A stretch of DNA of 64,000 nt from Tachypleus tridentatus. Its lineage: Eukaryota; Arthropoda; Merostomata; Xiphosura; Limulidae. The translations under genes and the position numbers were made by a program. Under the pieces are notes generated by a model, which did not search any database, had not been told where the DNA came from, and saw only the letters and a list, made by a program, of their open reading frames with translations. Positions 1 to 11,523 of the stretch are shown here, piece by piece; the first letter of the stretch is position 1, and every line of letters begins with the position of its first letter. The stretch is from contig NC_134828.1 in assembly GCF_004210375.1 (NCBI RefSeq), positions 23,490,400 to 23,554,399 on the forward strand. Direction: 5' to 3'.

Positions 1-1687
1 ACTATCACTGTTGTAATAATTATCATCCCTCGGTCTTAATGAACGTCACCACAACAATGAACAACTTACCAACACTATCACTGCTGTAATACTATCAGAT
101 TTTAATTACGTCACCACAACAATGAACAACTTACCAACACTATCACTGCTGTAATACTATCAGGTCTTAATTACGTCACCACAACAATGAACAACTTACC
201 AACACTATCACTGTTGTAATAATTATCAGGTCTTAATTACGTCACCACAACAGTGAACAACTTACCAACACTATCACTGCTGTAATACTATCAGCTTTTA
301 ATTACGTCACCACAACAATGAACAACTTACCAACACTATCACTGTTGTAATACAGCTCTCAGGACCACAACAGTTTACCATTACGTCACCTCGGTTACAA
401 CACAACAGAACAACTTACCAACACTATCACTGTTGTAATAATAATACAGGATCAATAACTTACCAACTTCACTGTTGTAATAATTACGTCACCACCACAA
501 CAGTAAACAACTTACCAACACTATCACTGTTGTAATAATTATCAGCTCTCGGTTACAGGACCACAACAGTGAACAACTTACCAACACTATCACTGTTGTA
601 ATAATTATCAGCTCTCGGTTACAGGACCACAACAGTGAACAACTTACCAACACTATCACTGTTGTAATAATTATCAGCTCTCGGTTACAGGACCACAACA
701 GTGAACAACTTACCAACACTATCACTGCTGTAATACTATCAGATTTTAATTACGTCACCACAACAGTGAACAACTTACCAACACTATCACTGCTGTAATA
801 CTATCAGGTTTTAATTACGTCACCACAACAATGAACAACTTACCAACACTATCACTGCTGTAATACTATCAGATTTTAATTACGTCACCACAACAATGAA
901 CAACTTACCAACACTATCACTGCTGTAATACTATCAGGTCTTAATTACGTCACCACAACAATGAACAACTTACCAACACTATCACTGCTGTAATACTATC
1001 AGGTCTTAATTACGTCACCACAACAATGAACAACTTACCAACACTATCACTGCTGTAATACTATCAGGTCTTAATTACGTCACCACAACAATGAACAACT
1101 TACCAACACTATCACTGCTGTAATACTATCAGGTCTTAATTACGTCACCACAACAATGAACAACTTACCAACACTATCACTGCTGTAATACTATCAGGTC
1201 TTAATTACGTCACCACAACAATGAACAACTTACCAACACTATCACTGCTGTAATACAATCAGGTCTTAATTACGTCACCACAACAACGAACAACTTACCA
1301 ACACTATCACTGCTGTAATACTATCAGGTCTTAATTACGTCACCACAACAATGAACAACTTACCAACACTATCACTGCTGTAATACTATCAGATTTTAAT
1401 TACGTCACCACAACAATGAACAACTTACCAACACTATCACTGCTGTAATACTATCAGGTTTTAATTACGTCACCACAACAACGAACAACTTACCAACACT
1501 ATCACTGCTGTAATACTATCAGGTCTTAATTACGTCACCACAACAACAAACAACTTACCAACACTATCACTGCTGTAATACTATCAGGTCTTAATTACGT
1601 CACCACAACAATGAACAACTTACCAACACTATCACTGCTGTAATACTATCAGGTCTTAATTACGTCACCACAACAATGAACAACTTC
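1..1687. repeat. 65/66-bp tandem satellite, about 26 copies
   Basis: The unit carries TTACCAACACTATCACTG and TTAATTACGTCACC. Most copies are 65 bp; copies at about 490-720 belong to a 66-bp subfamily with CAGCTCTCGGTTACAGGACC in place of the TTACGTCA segment. The array runs off the left edge, so its true length is unknown. Open frames inside the 66-bp part exist only because the period divides by three. Confidence 0.97.
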
Positions 1688-1796
1688 AGAACATTGATAC
1701 ATGATTACACTACCATGGCAATATAAACAAACATTATTATTGTTGTGGTAATATTAACTCTTAATTAAACGACTACAAAAAGGACTTTTCTAATTT

Positions 1797-2537
1797 GAAC
1801 TTTATGTATTTAATACTTTGTCCGAAGGTTATTCCAAACTGACAAATGAACTTTATGTATTCAGTAATTCCAAACTGACAAATGAACTTTATGTATTCAG
1901 TACTTTGTTCGAGTTATTCTGACAAATGAACTTTATGTATTCAGTACTTTGTCCGAAGGTTATTCCAAACTGACAAATGAACTTTATGTATTCAGTACTT
2001 TGTCCGAAGGTTATTCCAAACTGACAAATGAACTTTATGTGTTCAGTACTTTGTCCGAAGGTTATTCCAAACTGACAAATGAACTTTATGTATTCAGTAC
2101 TTTGTCCGAAGGTTATTCCAAACTGACAAATGAACTTTATGTGTTCAGTACTTTGTCCGAAGGTTATTCAAACTGACAAATGAACTTTATGTATTCAGTA
2201 CTTTGTCCGAAGGTTATTCCAAACTGACAAATGAACTTTATGTGTTCAGTACTTTGTCCGAAGGTTATTCAAACTGACAAATGAACTTTATGTGTTCAGT
2301 ACTTTGTCCGAAGGTTATTCCAAACTGACAAATGAACTTTATGTATTCAGTACTTTGTCCGAAGGTTATTCCAAACTGACAAATGAACTTTATGTGTTCA
2401 GTACTTTGTCCGAAGGTTATTCCAAACTGACAAATGAACTTTATGTATTCAGTACTTTGTCCGAAGGTTATTCCAAACTGACAAATGAACTTTATGTGTT
2501 CAGTACTTTGTCCGAAGGTTATTCCAAACTGACAAAG
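1797..2537. repeat. 51-bp tandem satellite with 102-bp dimer order
   Basis: About 14 copies of a unit containing TCCGAAGGTTATTCC and GACAAATGAACTTTATG. Adjacent units alternate between TATGTATTC and TATGTGTTC, which gives a 102-bp higher-order period broken once near 2230-2300. A 51-bp unit leaves frames open on both strands as 17-residue repeats; I see no sign that this is coding. Confidence 0.96.
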
Positions 2538-2787
2538 GGTCACATTAGCAAAAACTGAGACAGAACTACTCCAAACTGGCCATATTAGTAAAAAACTGGG
2601 ATATTTTTTTTACGATGATGGACTACATAAGCATGGAGTCGACTACTTATTTTACCGTTTGTATAAAGTCCACGAATGCCTCCCTTTAACCTTTTCATGA
2701 AGCTTCCACAGAAGTGTTTAAGGACATCTGTTTGGTTTTAGATACACGAACCCTATAAAGATTAGTTATTCTATTATGCTCTCAGAA

Positions 2788-3410
2788 GAAGAAGTTGGTC
2801 TACTTATTATTGTGACAATGGGCTATATCAGTAGAAGTTGGTCTACTTATCCTATTAATACTGGGCTATATCAGTAGAAGTTGGTCTACTTATCCTATTA
2901 CTACTGGGCTATATCAGTAGAAGTTGGTCTACTTATTATTGTGACAATGGGCTATATCAGTAGAAGTTGGTCTACTTATTATTGTGACAATGGACTATAT
3001 CAGTAGAAGTTGGTCTACTTATTATTGTGACAATGGACTATATCAGTAGAAGTTGGTCTACTTATTATTGTGACAATGGACTATATCAGTAGAAGTTGGT
3101 CTACTTATCATTGTAACAATGGGCTACATCAGTAGAAATTGGTCTACTTATCCTATTAATACTGGGCTACATCAGTAGAAACTGGTCTACTTATCCTATG
3201 AATAGTGGACTATATCAGTAGAAGTTGGTCTACTTATCTTATTAATACTGGGCTACATCAGTAGAAACTGGTCTACTTATCCTATTAATACTGGGCTACA
3301 TCAGTAGAAACTGGTCTACTTATCCTATTAATACTGGGCTACATCAGTAGAAACTGGTCTACTTATCCTATTAATACTGGGCTACATCAGTAGAAACTGG
3401 TCTACTTATC
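2788..3410. repeat. 43-bp tandem satellite with a hairpin in each unit
   Basis: About 14 copies. Each unit contains AGTAGA, a 6-nt spacer and TCTACT, so every copy can form a 6-bp stem. Variants differ mainly in TTATTGTGAC versus CCTATTAATAC. The array stops directly at a SINE-A copy. Confidence 0.95.
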
Positions 3411-3644
3411 AAACTTGCGCTAGCCGTCCCTAATCTGGTAGTGTGAGACCAGAGGAAGGCAGCTAGTCATCACCACCCACCACCAACTCTTCGGCTACTC
3501 TTTTACCAACAAATAGTGGGATTAACCGTCAAATTATAACGCCCCCACAGCTGAAAGGGGAAGTATGTTTGGTGTAATGGGGATTTAAACCCGCGACTTT
3601 TAGATTACGAGTCGAGTAGCTTAACCACTTAGCCATCCTAGACC
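3411..3644 (-). mobile_element. SINE-A copy, tail truncated
   Basis: Reverse orientation. The tRNA-like head is at the right end (AGCCATCCTAGACC side) and the body matches the family described at 33510-33804. The 3' tail segment is missing where it meets the 43-bp array. Confidence 0.9.
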
Positions 3645-4077
3645 ACAAATTTACATAACAATAATTCCGCTATGGATAGTTTAGCTGGCAGAAAACAACA
3701 CAAAACAACAAAATATTTTCTTGGTTCGACGTGATGTGCGTGTTAAGAATAAAGTTAACGTGAAACTGTTTGTAACAGCGTATTGGAGAAAAAGAGACTT
3801 TTTCGCTGTAAATATTGGAGACAGTGAGAAATATTTAATTAGTTAAATTAATTATTAACCTTTTCTGGACTTATTTTTGTAAGCTGTTACTTACGCCCTG
3901 TATTTTCATTTATCTTTGAAATTTTTTAACTATCTCTTCATAAAATTATACTTTACAGGAAACAGTTTTTCTCTAGTGAATTTTTTTATGTACTATACAC
4001 ACGAATTATCAGTCAAATTCGTGTTTGTGTTACTGACTTAGGGCTCGAATATTCTTGTAGTGTTTGTATATCTTTTG
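3645..4077. other. Unassigned AT-rich interval
   Basis: No open frame of note, no repeat family and no RNA gene recognised. Confidence 0.5.
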
Positions 4078-4352
4078 GGCCCGGCATGGCCAAGCGCGTA
4101 AGGCGTGCGACTCGTAATCCGAGGGTTCGCGCCCGCGTCGCGCTAAACATGCTCGCCCTCCCAGCCGTGAAGGCGTTATAAAATTATGGTCAATCCCACT
4201 TTTCGTTGGTAAAAGAGTAGCCCAAGAGTTGGCGGTGGGTGGTGATGACTAGCTGCCTTCCCTCTAGTCTTACACTGCTAAATTAGGGACGGCTAGCACA
4301 GATAGCCCTCGAGTAGTTTTGTGCGAAATTCCAAACAAACAAAAAACAAAAA
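4078..4352 (+). mobile_element. SINE-A copy, full length
   Basis: Starts GGCCCGGCATGGCC, has the CTCGTAATCC anticodon-loop segment and an A/C-rich tail. The B-box region is mutated (GGGTTCGCGCCC). Confidence 0.93.
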
Positions 4353-4824
4353 TGTATATCTTTAAATTTTAAACGATTTTTCAGTAACCCTTGAAATTTA
4401 CTTGGAGTATCGAACATTAGTCACAGTTTTACATTTTGTCATATTTAAATACATCAAGGTTTTGTGTTTACCAATTCAGTGGTCTTCCACTGGCTTAGAA
4501 GTGACTCGGCAGGCTGACGTCCCTAGAAATTGGGATTGGATACCTGTGGTGGGCACAGCACAGATGACGTTAGCTAAACTAATTCTGTGTTTGAATATAG
4601 CTTTTACTAATTATTTTGTTAAAGATCACAAGGCTGTCTATGTTATGGATACCAGGGGTGTTGATATATGAATTTTAGGGTTATAAGCCCGCAGATTTAC
4701 CGTTGGATTACCAGGGAGATATAGCCTTAGAAATATATTTGAAATCGATGACGTGAGTAACCATCTGATTATGACGTAGTATTGCTTACGTTTACAGCAA
4801 CAAAAGTGACGTGCGTTTTTTGTT
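4353..4824. other. Unassigned interval with a SINE-B fragment
   Basis: Around 4535-4575 a piece reading GTGGTGGGCACAGCACAGAT matches the 3' half of SINE-B in plus orientation. The rest is unrecognised. The 89-codon frame crossing it is not credible as a gene. Confidence 0.5.
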
Positions 4825-4944
4825 TGCTTTTAGTTAACCACAAAACTATAGAATAGGCTATCTGTGCTCTGCTCACCATAGGTATCGAAATCCGGTTTTT
4901 AGTGTTGTAAGTCAGCAGAAATTCCGCTGTGCTACTGGGTGGAG
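4825..4944 (-). mobile_element. SINE-B copy
   Basis: Reverse complement of the family described at 41664-41795, with the head (GTGCTACTGGGTGG) at the right end. Confidence 0.85.
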
Positions 4945-5036
4945 CTGATGGCTGATACGGAACAGACAATCTAGTTACTCAAAATGGCAAACTTATGTTT
5001 TGATTGTTTTATTTTTCCTTCTCAACAGTAACATCC

Positions 5037-5530
5037 AGGAGTGCGCTTTCACTTACATTTCACAGATAACGTGTTTTCCTAAACTAAATTTATCTGTTTA
5101 GTTCTACAGAAGTGTACAGGAGTGCGCTTTCGCTTATATTTCACAGATACCGTGTTTTCCTAAACTAAATTTATCTGTTTAGTTCTACAGAAGTGTACAG
5201 GAGTGCGCTTTCGCTTACATTTCACAGATAACGTGTTTTCCTAAACTAAATTTATCTGTTTAGTTCTACAGAAGTGTACAGGAGTGCGCTTTCGCTTACA
5301 TTTCACAGATAACGTGTTTTCCTAAACTAAATTTATCTGTTTAGTTCTACAGAAGTGCACAGGAGTGCGATTTCGCTTACATTTCACAGAGAACGTGTTT
5401 TCCTAAACTAAATTTAGATGTTTAGTTCTACAGAAGTATGCAAGAGCGCTCTTTCGCTTACATTCAACAAAGAACGTGTTTTTCTAAACTATATTCACTT
5501 GGGTAGTTTTACAGAAGTCCATTGAAGATA
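5037..5530. repeat. 81-bp tandem repeat, about 6 copies
   Basis: The unit contains GGAGTGCGCTTTCGCTTAC and an inverted pair CTAAAC / GTTTAG separated by 11 nt. The first four copies are nearly identical and the last two decay towards 5530. Confidence 0.95.
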
Positions 5531-5563
5531 CATCAGGAGACGACAACACACTTAGATCGTTTG

Positions 5564-6639
5564 CAGTGGCGGCGCCAAGGGGGGGCTTGGGGTGGCTTGA
5601 GTCCTTCCAAAAATGAGCCAAGCCCCCCTTAGCCCCCCAATATTATTACCTACATATATTCATAAAATATGGAAAACACGATCGTCGTTGTTGCTTAACA
5701 ATTAACATCAAAGAGACATAGATCTGTAGAACTCAACGTCTTCATTAAAACGGAAGTATGTGTCATGCGTCATAGTAACGTACTGAATGTACTGAAACTC
5801 ATGCAACGTACTGAATGCACTGAAACTCAAGCGCTGTATTGCCGCTCCCTGTGTAATGCCATTCTATCTTGAGCTTTGACGAAGATTAAACAACCACGTT
5901 GATTTTAAGTTACAACAGATCATCAGGGATTTTACTTGATAAACTAAAGGTTTCACAGGTATTTACCCATTAATTCATTTATCTTTTATTGAAAAGTAAA
6001 ACATAGCATGCATGTATAAGTGTATTGTGTATAGGTCAAAACTATGAAGTATTTAGCTGGTGTTGTGTCCATTGTGAGATCATTTTGCATTGTGTATCAG
6101 CCATCCAAAATTTGCTGCCAATCACCAGAACAGGCACATTGTTTTGAAGTAATATTGACTATAAACACAACATGATGAAAGATAGTTAGCCTGATAGTGA
6201 CCTTTACTTTTCCTTAGAGTGTATCAACTTCACATGGGATAATTCGTTTCTGCTTTGTAAACTATATCTTTATGTTATAGTTCTTTTGATTTGTAGCTTT
6301 ACTCTTAATGGTATATGTTCAATCTAAGCTAATCTTGATTTTCTTTATTATTATGTATTACCTTGGGTGGAATTTAGGTGGGTTTCGTCTTTTACATATA
6401 CGCATATTTTCATGAATAGATTATTTCTAATTTGCAATAATGAATTATTAATCAGACTATGAGTTTCCAATGAAAACTACATTGAAAACGCAGTTCAAAA
6501 CATCACACCTTTCTGAAATGTACCTTGGTATTTACATTATTATAATTTACCATCTATACTTCATATTGATGGCATTTTGGGAAGCCCCTCCACAGTTTAC
6601 CTCAGCCCCCACAACGAAAATATCCTGGCGCCGCCACTG
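5564..6639. mobile_element. hAT-type non-autonomous DNA transposon
   Basis: A 1076-bp element with 14-bp terminal inverted repeats reading CAGTGGCGGCGCCA at both ends. It is flanked by 8-bp duplications differing at one base (ATCGTTTG at 5556-5563, GTCGTTTG at 6640-6647). An 8-bp duplication with CAGTGG-type ends is the hAT signature. Just inside the left end, GGGGGGCTTGG pairs with CCAAGCCCCCC to form a strong subterminal hairpin. No transposase is recognisable in the AT-rich interior, so this is probably a deletion derivative moved in trans. Confidence 0.85.
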
Positions 6640-6966
6640 GTCGTTTGACTTCTATTATAGGAACGTACAGGATGAAATAAGTGAATATTCTCATGTATAC
6701 TGTCAGTAGTGCTTGTCTTTTCTGGCGATCTGCTGTTCTAAATAAAAATAAAATAAAATAAAAATCTTACTGAGAATTAACTTTGTTATTTTCTTCTTTA
6801 TAGGTTTGTTGTTAGTTTTACATAATCTTTATAAAACGTTCCAAATCATAGTTTTTGGACAGGATTCAACAAGCATGTTTATACGAGACAATCTGTGTTC
6901 GTGTTAAAAAGACGAACCCATGTCTCATCTACAAACGAACCTATTGCATTAACTTATAACACCATT
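6640..6966. other. Unassigned interval
   Basis: Contains a short A-rich AATAA tract near 6740-6765. Nothing else recognised. Confidence 0.5.
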
Positions 6967-7062
6967 CCCCTAGCAATAACCCTATAACGCTAAAATTCAG
7001 AGTTCGTTCTCTGTGGCGGGCACATCACAGATAGCCCATAGTGTAATTTTAATGTTTAAAAT
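6967..7062 (+). mobile_element. Degraded tRNA-SINE fragment
   Basis: Shows TATAACGCTAAAATTCAGAG and GGGCACATCACAGATAGCCC, the middle and tail of the SINE-B/C type, without a clear head. Confidence 0.6.
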
Positions 7063-7069
7063 AAGCAGC

Positions 7070-7175
7070 TTCTCAGTGGCACAGCGGTATGTCTGTGGAC
7101 CTTTTACATTAGAAACCGAGTTTCGGTACTCGTGGTGGGTAGTATAGCTTTGTGCGTAATTAAAAACAAAACAAC
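7070..7175 (+). mobile_element. SINE-B copy
   Basis: Contains the A-box-like GTGGCACAGCGG, a GAGTTTCGGTACTC B-box-like arm, and the GTAGTATAGCTTTGTGCG tail followed by an AAAAC-rich end. Confidence 0.85.
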
Positions 7176-7640
7176 AAGTTATTTGCAGCGTATTATTATT
7201 GACAAACTATGCAAAGCTGCCTTTATTTCTGAACTGGTACACTAGAGGGAAGGATGTCGGTCAACAGCACCAGCTCCGACTATTTTGTTTATATTATAAC
7301 TGAATAACCAGTAGAATTACCATCACTCTTATAACCCACGCTGTCCTTATCGTGCAAGGCACGTTCTACGGACAATGGGACGAGAAAATTAATCCCCTAA
7401 TTCATAGACCGGCTACACAAACCACAAGGCCATAAATAAATAAGCTGACGTATTGCTCTGAGTACACGTGTGGAAACGTTCTGTCTGTGAACAGATGTGC
7501 TGATGTTCTTACCATTGTGTATATGTTTACAAACAAGCTGTTTCACAATACGGATTCTGCACGCGAACTTCCTAGAGAACTATAGTAAGCAAGACTGAAC
7601 TGTTTTAGCCGAGTAAATGTAAAACTGTCTCTATGTATAA
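7176..7640. other. Unassigned interval
   Basis: Around 7245-7280 ACTAGAGGGAAGGATGTCGG weakly resembles the SINE-A body in reverse orientation, too diverged to call. The rest is unrecognised. Confidence 0.4.
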
Positions 7641-7739
7641 AGTCTTCGGATTTACAACGCTAAAATTAGGGGTTAGATTTCCCTAGGTGGACTTAGCAGA
7701 TAGCCCATTGTGGGCTTTCCTCTAATAAAACACACACAC
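7641..7739 (+). mobile_element. SINE-C copy, head truncated
   Basis: GGATTTACAACGCTAAAATT, GGGTTAG, then AGCAGATAGCCC and an ACACACAC tail, matching the family described at 35196-35313. Confidence 0.8.
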
Positions 7740-8262
7740 TCTATATATAGCAAGTCTTGAGCTCACGAAAACAAAAGTGTAGGTGAAAGTAGGTAGCTGT
7801 GTTCCTAACTTGTTCTTCATCACGACGCTGTTTGTTATAAATGTAGTGAATCGAGCACTCTGTACCACCTTCAACCAGATTGGAGAAAAAACAGAACTAA
7901 GACGAGCTTTCTGTGGTACATACGTGGTATATCTTTAACTTAGGAGACTAGATCCAAAGGTCCTTGTTCTGTTGTAGTAAACTCACTCTCTGGGAGTTAA
8001 AAGAGTGACAGTCAAATCCTACTCTTCGATTAGAGTATTCTAAAAGTTGTCTCTGTGTGTTATTGACTAGCTATCTTCCCTTTATTCTATCAAAATGAAA
8101 TTATAAACTAGCGCGGATACAAAACGCAAAAAATTGAGAATAACTTTGAATCGATAACTGATACGTTCGAGCACAGAATGAAATAGATTATTGCTTCAAT
8201 TGTGGGATTTTCCCACCACCGTTTATGAAAGTGATTTGATTAATTAAAACAAAAGAGAGAGC
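7740..8262. other. Unassigned interval
   Basis: At about 8000-8110 there are faint similarities to the SINE-A/D body (AGAGTGACAGTCAAAT, GACTAGCTATCTTCCCTTTA). Otherwise unrecognised. Confidence 0.4.
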
Positions 8263-8263
8263 T

Positions 8264-8577
8264 TGTTTGTTTGTTTGTTTCCACCTACGATAAGAATAAG
8301 TTCTGTTGTTTATTTTTAAATTTCGCGCCAACTTACATGAGGGCTATCTGTGCTAGCCGTCCCTAATTTAGCAGTATAAGACTAGAGGTAAGGCAGCTAG
8401 TCATCGTCACCGACCGCCAGCTTTTGGACTACTCTTTTACCAACGAATAGTGGGATTGACTGTCACATTATAATGCTTCCACGGTTGAAAGGAGAGCACG
8501 TTTGATGCGATGGAGATTCGAACCTGCGACCCTTGGATTACGAGTCGAGCGCCCTAACCACCTGGTCATGCCGGGCC
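8264..8577 (-). mobile_element. SINE-A copy with GTTT tail
   Basis: Reverse orientation. A (TGTT)n tail at 8264-8281, diverged linker, body from 8317 and tRNA-like head ending CATGCCGGGCC. Confidence 0.92.
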
Positions 8578-8700
8578 GAGAATGTAGCGCCACACACCCT
8601 TAATTTTGAGCTACTCGTGGGGAGCTACAAGATACTGATATATTACTTTCAATATTACCTTTGGTTTTTAACTGTTGAAAACTTCCTAAAACTAAATATT

Positions 8701-8812
8701 GCCTTCCGGTGGTACAGCGGCAAGTCTTAGAGCATAGAGCATTACAACTTTAGTTCTGATACCCACAGTGTACAGAGGGCAAATAGCCTGATGTGTAGTT
8801 TTTTGTTTTTAA
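8701..8812 (+). mobile_element. SINE-B copy, diverged
   Basis: GGTGGTACAGCGGCAAG head, then AGAGGGCAAATAGCC and a T-rich end in place of the usual tail. Confidence 0.7.
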
Positions 8813-9672
8813 CAACTAAACATTAAATACTATTGTTTAAACACCAGTTGGGAAATAAGGTGTTTAAAAATAGGAAGAGTTTATTTTGGTAAAGTAAAAC
8901 TGTAATTAACTATTGAGTCAGTGGTAAGTAGCCGGATTTTACGTGATAGTTAATTATCATACGAAAACCAGCCAAAGACGTTTGAAAGTAACTTCCTTCT
9001 CCTCCCAAGAAGCTTGCATGAGTTATCATAACATATTATAAAAATATACATGACACGCAATGAGCAACTTTAACACGTCCTTGTTTGTTCAAGGATTATT
9101 GCAACTTTTCACGCGCTATCATTTGTGTCGGTTATACAACGTCACGTGGGACACGGAGTAATTTAGCGGTTGCAACATGTCCTACACTTTCAGGTGGGGT
9201 CACGTAGGACAGAGAAAGTAATTCAAGGGTAACAAGTTTTATTTTATTTTTTAACTTTACGGAAAGTTCATTTGGCATCGGACGTTCTACTTTTTATATT
9301 GTGCTGAGTTTATAAGTAACAGTCGCGTGTTTTGTGAGCGAACGACTCGTGGGTATGGTAACATCAAAACACAACCGAGAGAGCATTAAATGAGTTTGGT
9401 CACGAACTGAAGCTTTTTAAATGTGAAGACATAAAGACGACAATAACCGGAGGAATCGGGATGGTTTATTCGTCCTACTAGAGCAGCTGCCCTCTGGTGT
9501 CTACCCCTTCAAATTAATGGATAGTTTTTGCCATCAGATGTTAATGTTATTCAATTGAAAGAAAATATCGGCATAAATAAATTGCTCGATAACTAAACGA
9601 CACCTCTTTCTATCTTCATCGATCTGGCAAACGAACACATGAAATTGTGGGGTTATCTCTAGCTAATCAAGC
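8813..9672. other. Unassigned interval
   Basis: Two similar GTCACGTGGGACA / GTCACGTAGGACA segments lie at about 9140-9210. No gene, RNA or known repeat recognised. Confidence 0.5.
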
Positions 9673-9969
9673 GGCCCGGCATGGCCACGTGGGTTAAGGC
9701 GTTCCACTCGTAATCTGAAGGTCGCGAGTTCGCATCCCCATCACACCAAACATGCTCGCCCTTTAAGTCGTGGGAGCGTTATGATGTAACGATCAATCCC
9801 CCTATTCGTAAAATAGTAGCCTAAGAGTTGGCGGTGGGTGGTGATGACTAGCTACCTTCCCTCTATCTTTACACTGCAAAATTAGGGATGACTAGCGCCG
9901 ATAGGCCTCGTGTAGCTTTGCGCGAAATTAAAACAAACAAACAAACAAACAAACAAACAAACAAACAAA
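9673..9969 (+). mobile_element. SINE-A copy with expanded CAAA tail
   Basis: Head GGCCCGGCATGGCC at the left. The A/C tail has expanded into an (ACAA)n microsatellite at about 9930-9969. Confidence 0.95.
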
Positions 9970-10050
9970 TCTTCTTTGTATGTATGTTGAATTTTAATCA
10001 CCCAGGAGGGTCAGGTGCACATCACCTCTACCTCCATCCCTATCTATTTT

Positions 10051-10154
10051 GGCGGTGGGTGGTGATGACTAGCTACCTTCCCTCTATCTTTACACTACTA
10101 AGTTAGGGACGGCTAGCGAAGGAAGCCCACGTGCAGCTTTGCGCGAAATTCAAA
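10051..10154 (+). mobile_element. SINE-A 3' fragment
   Basis: Only the body end and tail (GGCGGTGGGTGGTGATGACT to GCGCGAAATTC) remain, just downstream of a complete copy in the same orientation. Confidence 0.85.
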
Positions 10155-10342
10155 CTGACTTTTGTATTTTTTTCTCTCTTCCTTTTTTTTTCTTTTTCCG
10201 TTAAATATATTAAAAATAATAAATAAAAGTAATAATGGAAAAAATATATAAATAAATAAAAGGGCAACTCAAGACAATACATGGAAAAGGGCCGGAGTAC
10301 TGTAGAAATATATTCAAATGGCCATTTCTGGCTCGTGCAGGT

Positions 10343-10457
10343 ATGTGTTTTTCTTATAGCAAAGCCACGTCGGGCTATCTGCTGTGTCCACCGAGGGGAA
10401 TTGAGCCTTTGATTTTAGTATTGTAAATCCGAAGACTTACCGCTGTCCCAGCGGGGG
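10343..10457 (-). mobile_element. SINE-C copy
   Basis: Reverse orientation: TTCTTATAGCAAAGCCACG at the tail side, CAGCGGGG at the head end. Confidence 0.88.
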
Positions 10458-10933
10458 AACTATGCACGTGCGTCTAGTAAATGCATTTAGGTAAGTGTTA
10501 CTTTGTTCTTCCATTAATACTAGTTTCGTTAACAGTAATGATGTGATGAATATTTTTTGCAGTTTTTCTTAATATTCATCGTGTACTTTTGTTAATGAGG
10601 TTTACTTGGCCTTTTAGATAAGACCAACTTCACTTTTCTAAGATGGACGAATACCAATTGGTGTTATTGGGATTACGGCCAAAAACGTCGCTAAAGGAGA
10701 GGATACCCAAAAGCCGAATCAATGCATTCTAATAATCGCACGTAAGAACTATGTTGTGCGTTTGCAATATTTATTGTTATTTTAATTTTTAGTTCTAATC
10801 TGTATGGATTGTTTGCTACGATCCAAAGTTAATGACAAATAAAGATTTAAAATAGGCAAATGTAAAAAAAAACAACAACAACAACAACAACAAATATTTA
10901 AATAAAACGCCACGCAGTAAAATTTTAACCAGA
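10458..10933. other. Unassigned interval downstream of the bZIP gene
   Basis: Contains a (CAA)n run at 10872-10892. No gene recognised. Confidence 0.5.
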
Positions 10934-11523
10934 TTTATTTAACACACTTAAACACCTTACATATATAATAACATCAACTGCTCAGTTGGTTTAGCTCTGT
11001 TACTTTATGTTTCGGTTATTACACAATTATATCAGTGTTTTAACACGTACATAGAGTTTTTGAATATCAAACAGTTTCTTATTTAAACAGCATTTCTGAA
11101 GTTAAATAATTTATTTTTCTATATCCGTAAAATATTGTAATGTACAGTTCTTTTGCCACACTTAGAATAACATAATAAATGTTACAAAAGTGGTGATAAA
11201 AATGATACTTTGAAATGTTTAGAAATACAAACTCTGGAATGACGTGTTTTTTTTTTTTTTGTATCCCTGTCAATAAAAGCTATTGTGGCAGTTGTATATG
11301 ATATTTCATATATATTTTATGTACACTTTTCATAGTAAACAAATTATTAAAAGCTGTACAAAATATGGAAGAATGTAATTGTATTTTAGACGGTTACAAC
11401 GGTTACATGCTGATAAAAGTGCAAAGGATGAAACAGCCAATCAGAGTGGAGAACACATCATATGACGATCGGACAGAGAGGAGATTGCTTCACTTTTGGC
11501 ACAAATTAACCACACGTGGAACA
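10934..11523 (-). other. Candidate 3' untranslated region of the bZIP gene
   Basis: The DNA after the bZIP stop codon is AT-rich and non-coding. Polyadenylation-signal matches (AATAAA on the minus strand) lie at 11115-11110 and 10939-10934. The 3' end is a guess based only on these hexamers. Confidence 0.35.

Noticed and set aside
489-725. Minus-strand frame with 22-residue repeats and a hydrophobic, Cys-rich look
   Set aside because: By-product of the 66-bp satellite subfamily.
1949-2558. Open frames encoding perfect 17-residue repeats on both strands
   Set aside because: They arise because a 51-bp unit without stops stays in frame; nothing suggests a promoter, splice sites or a real protein.
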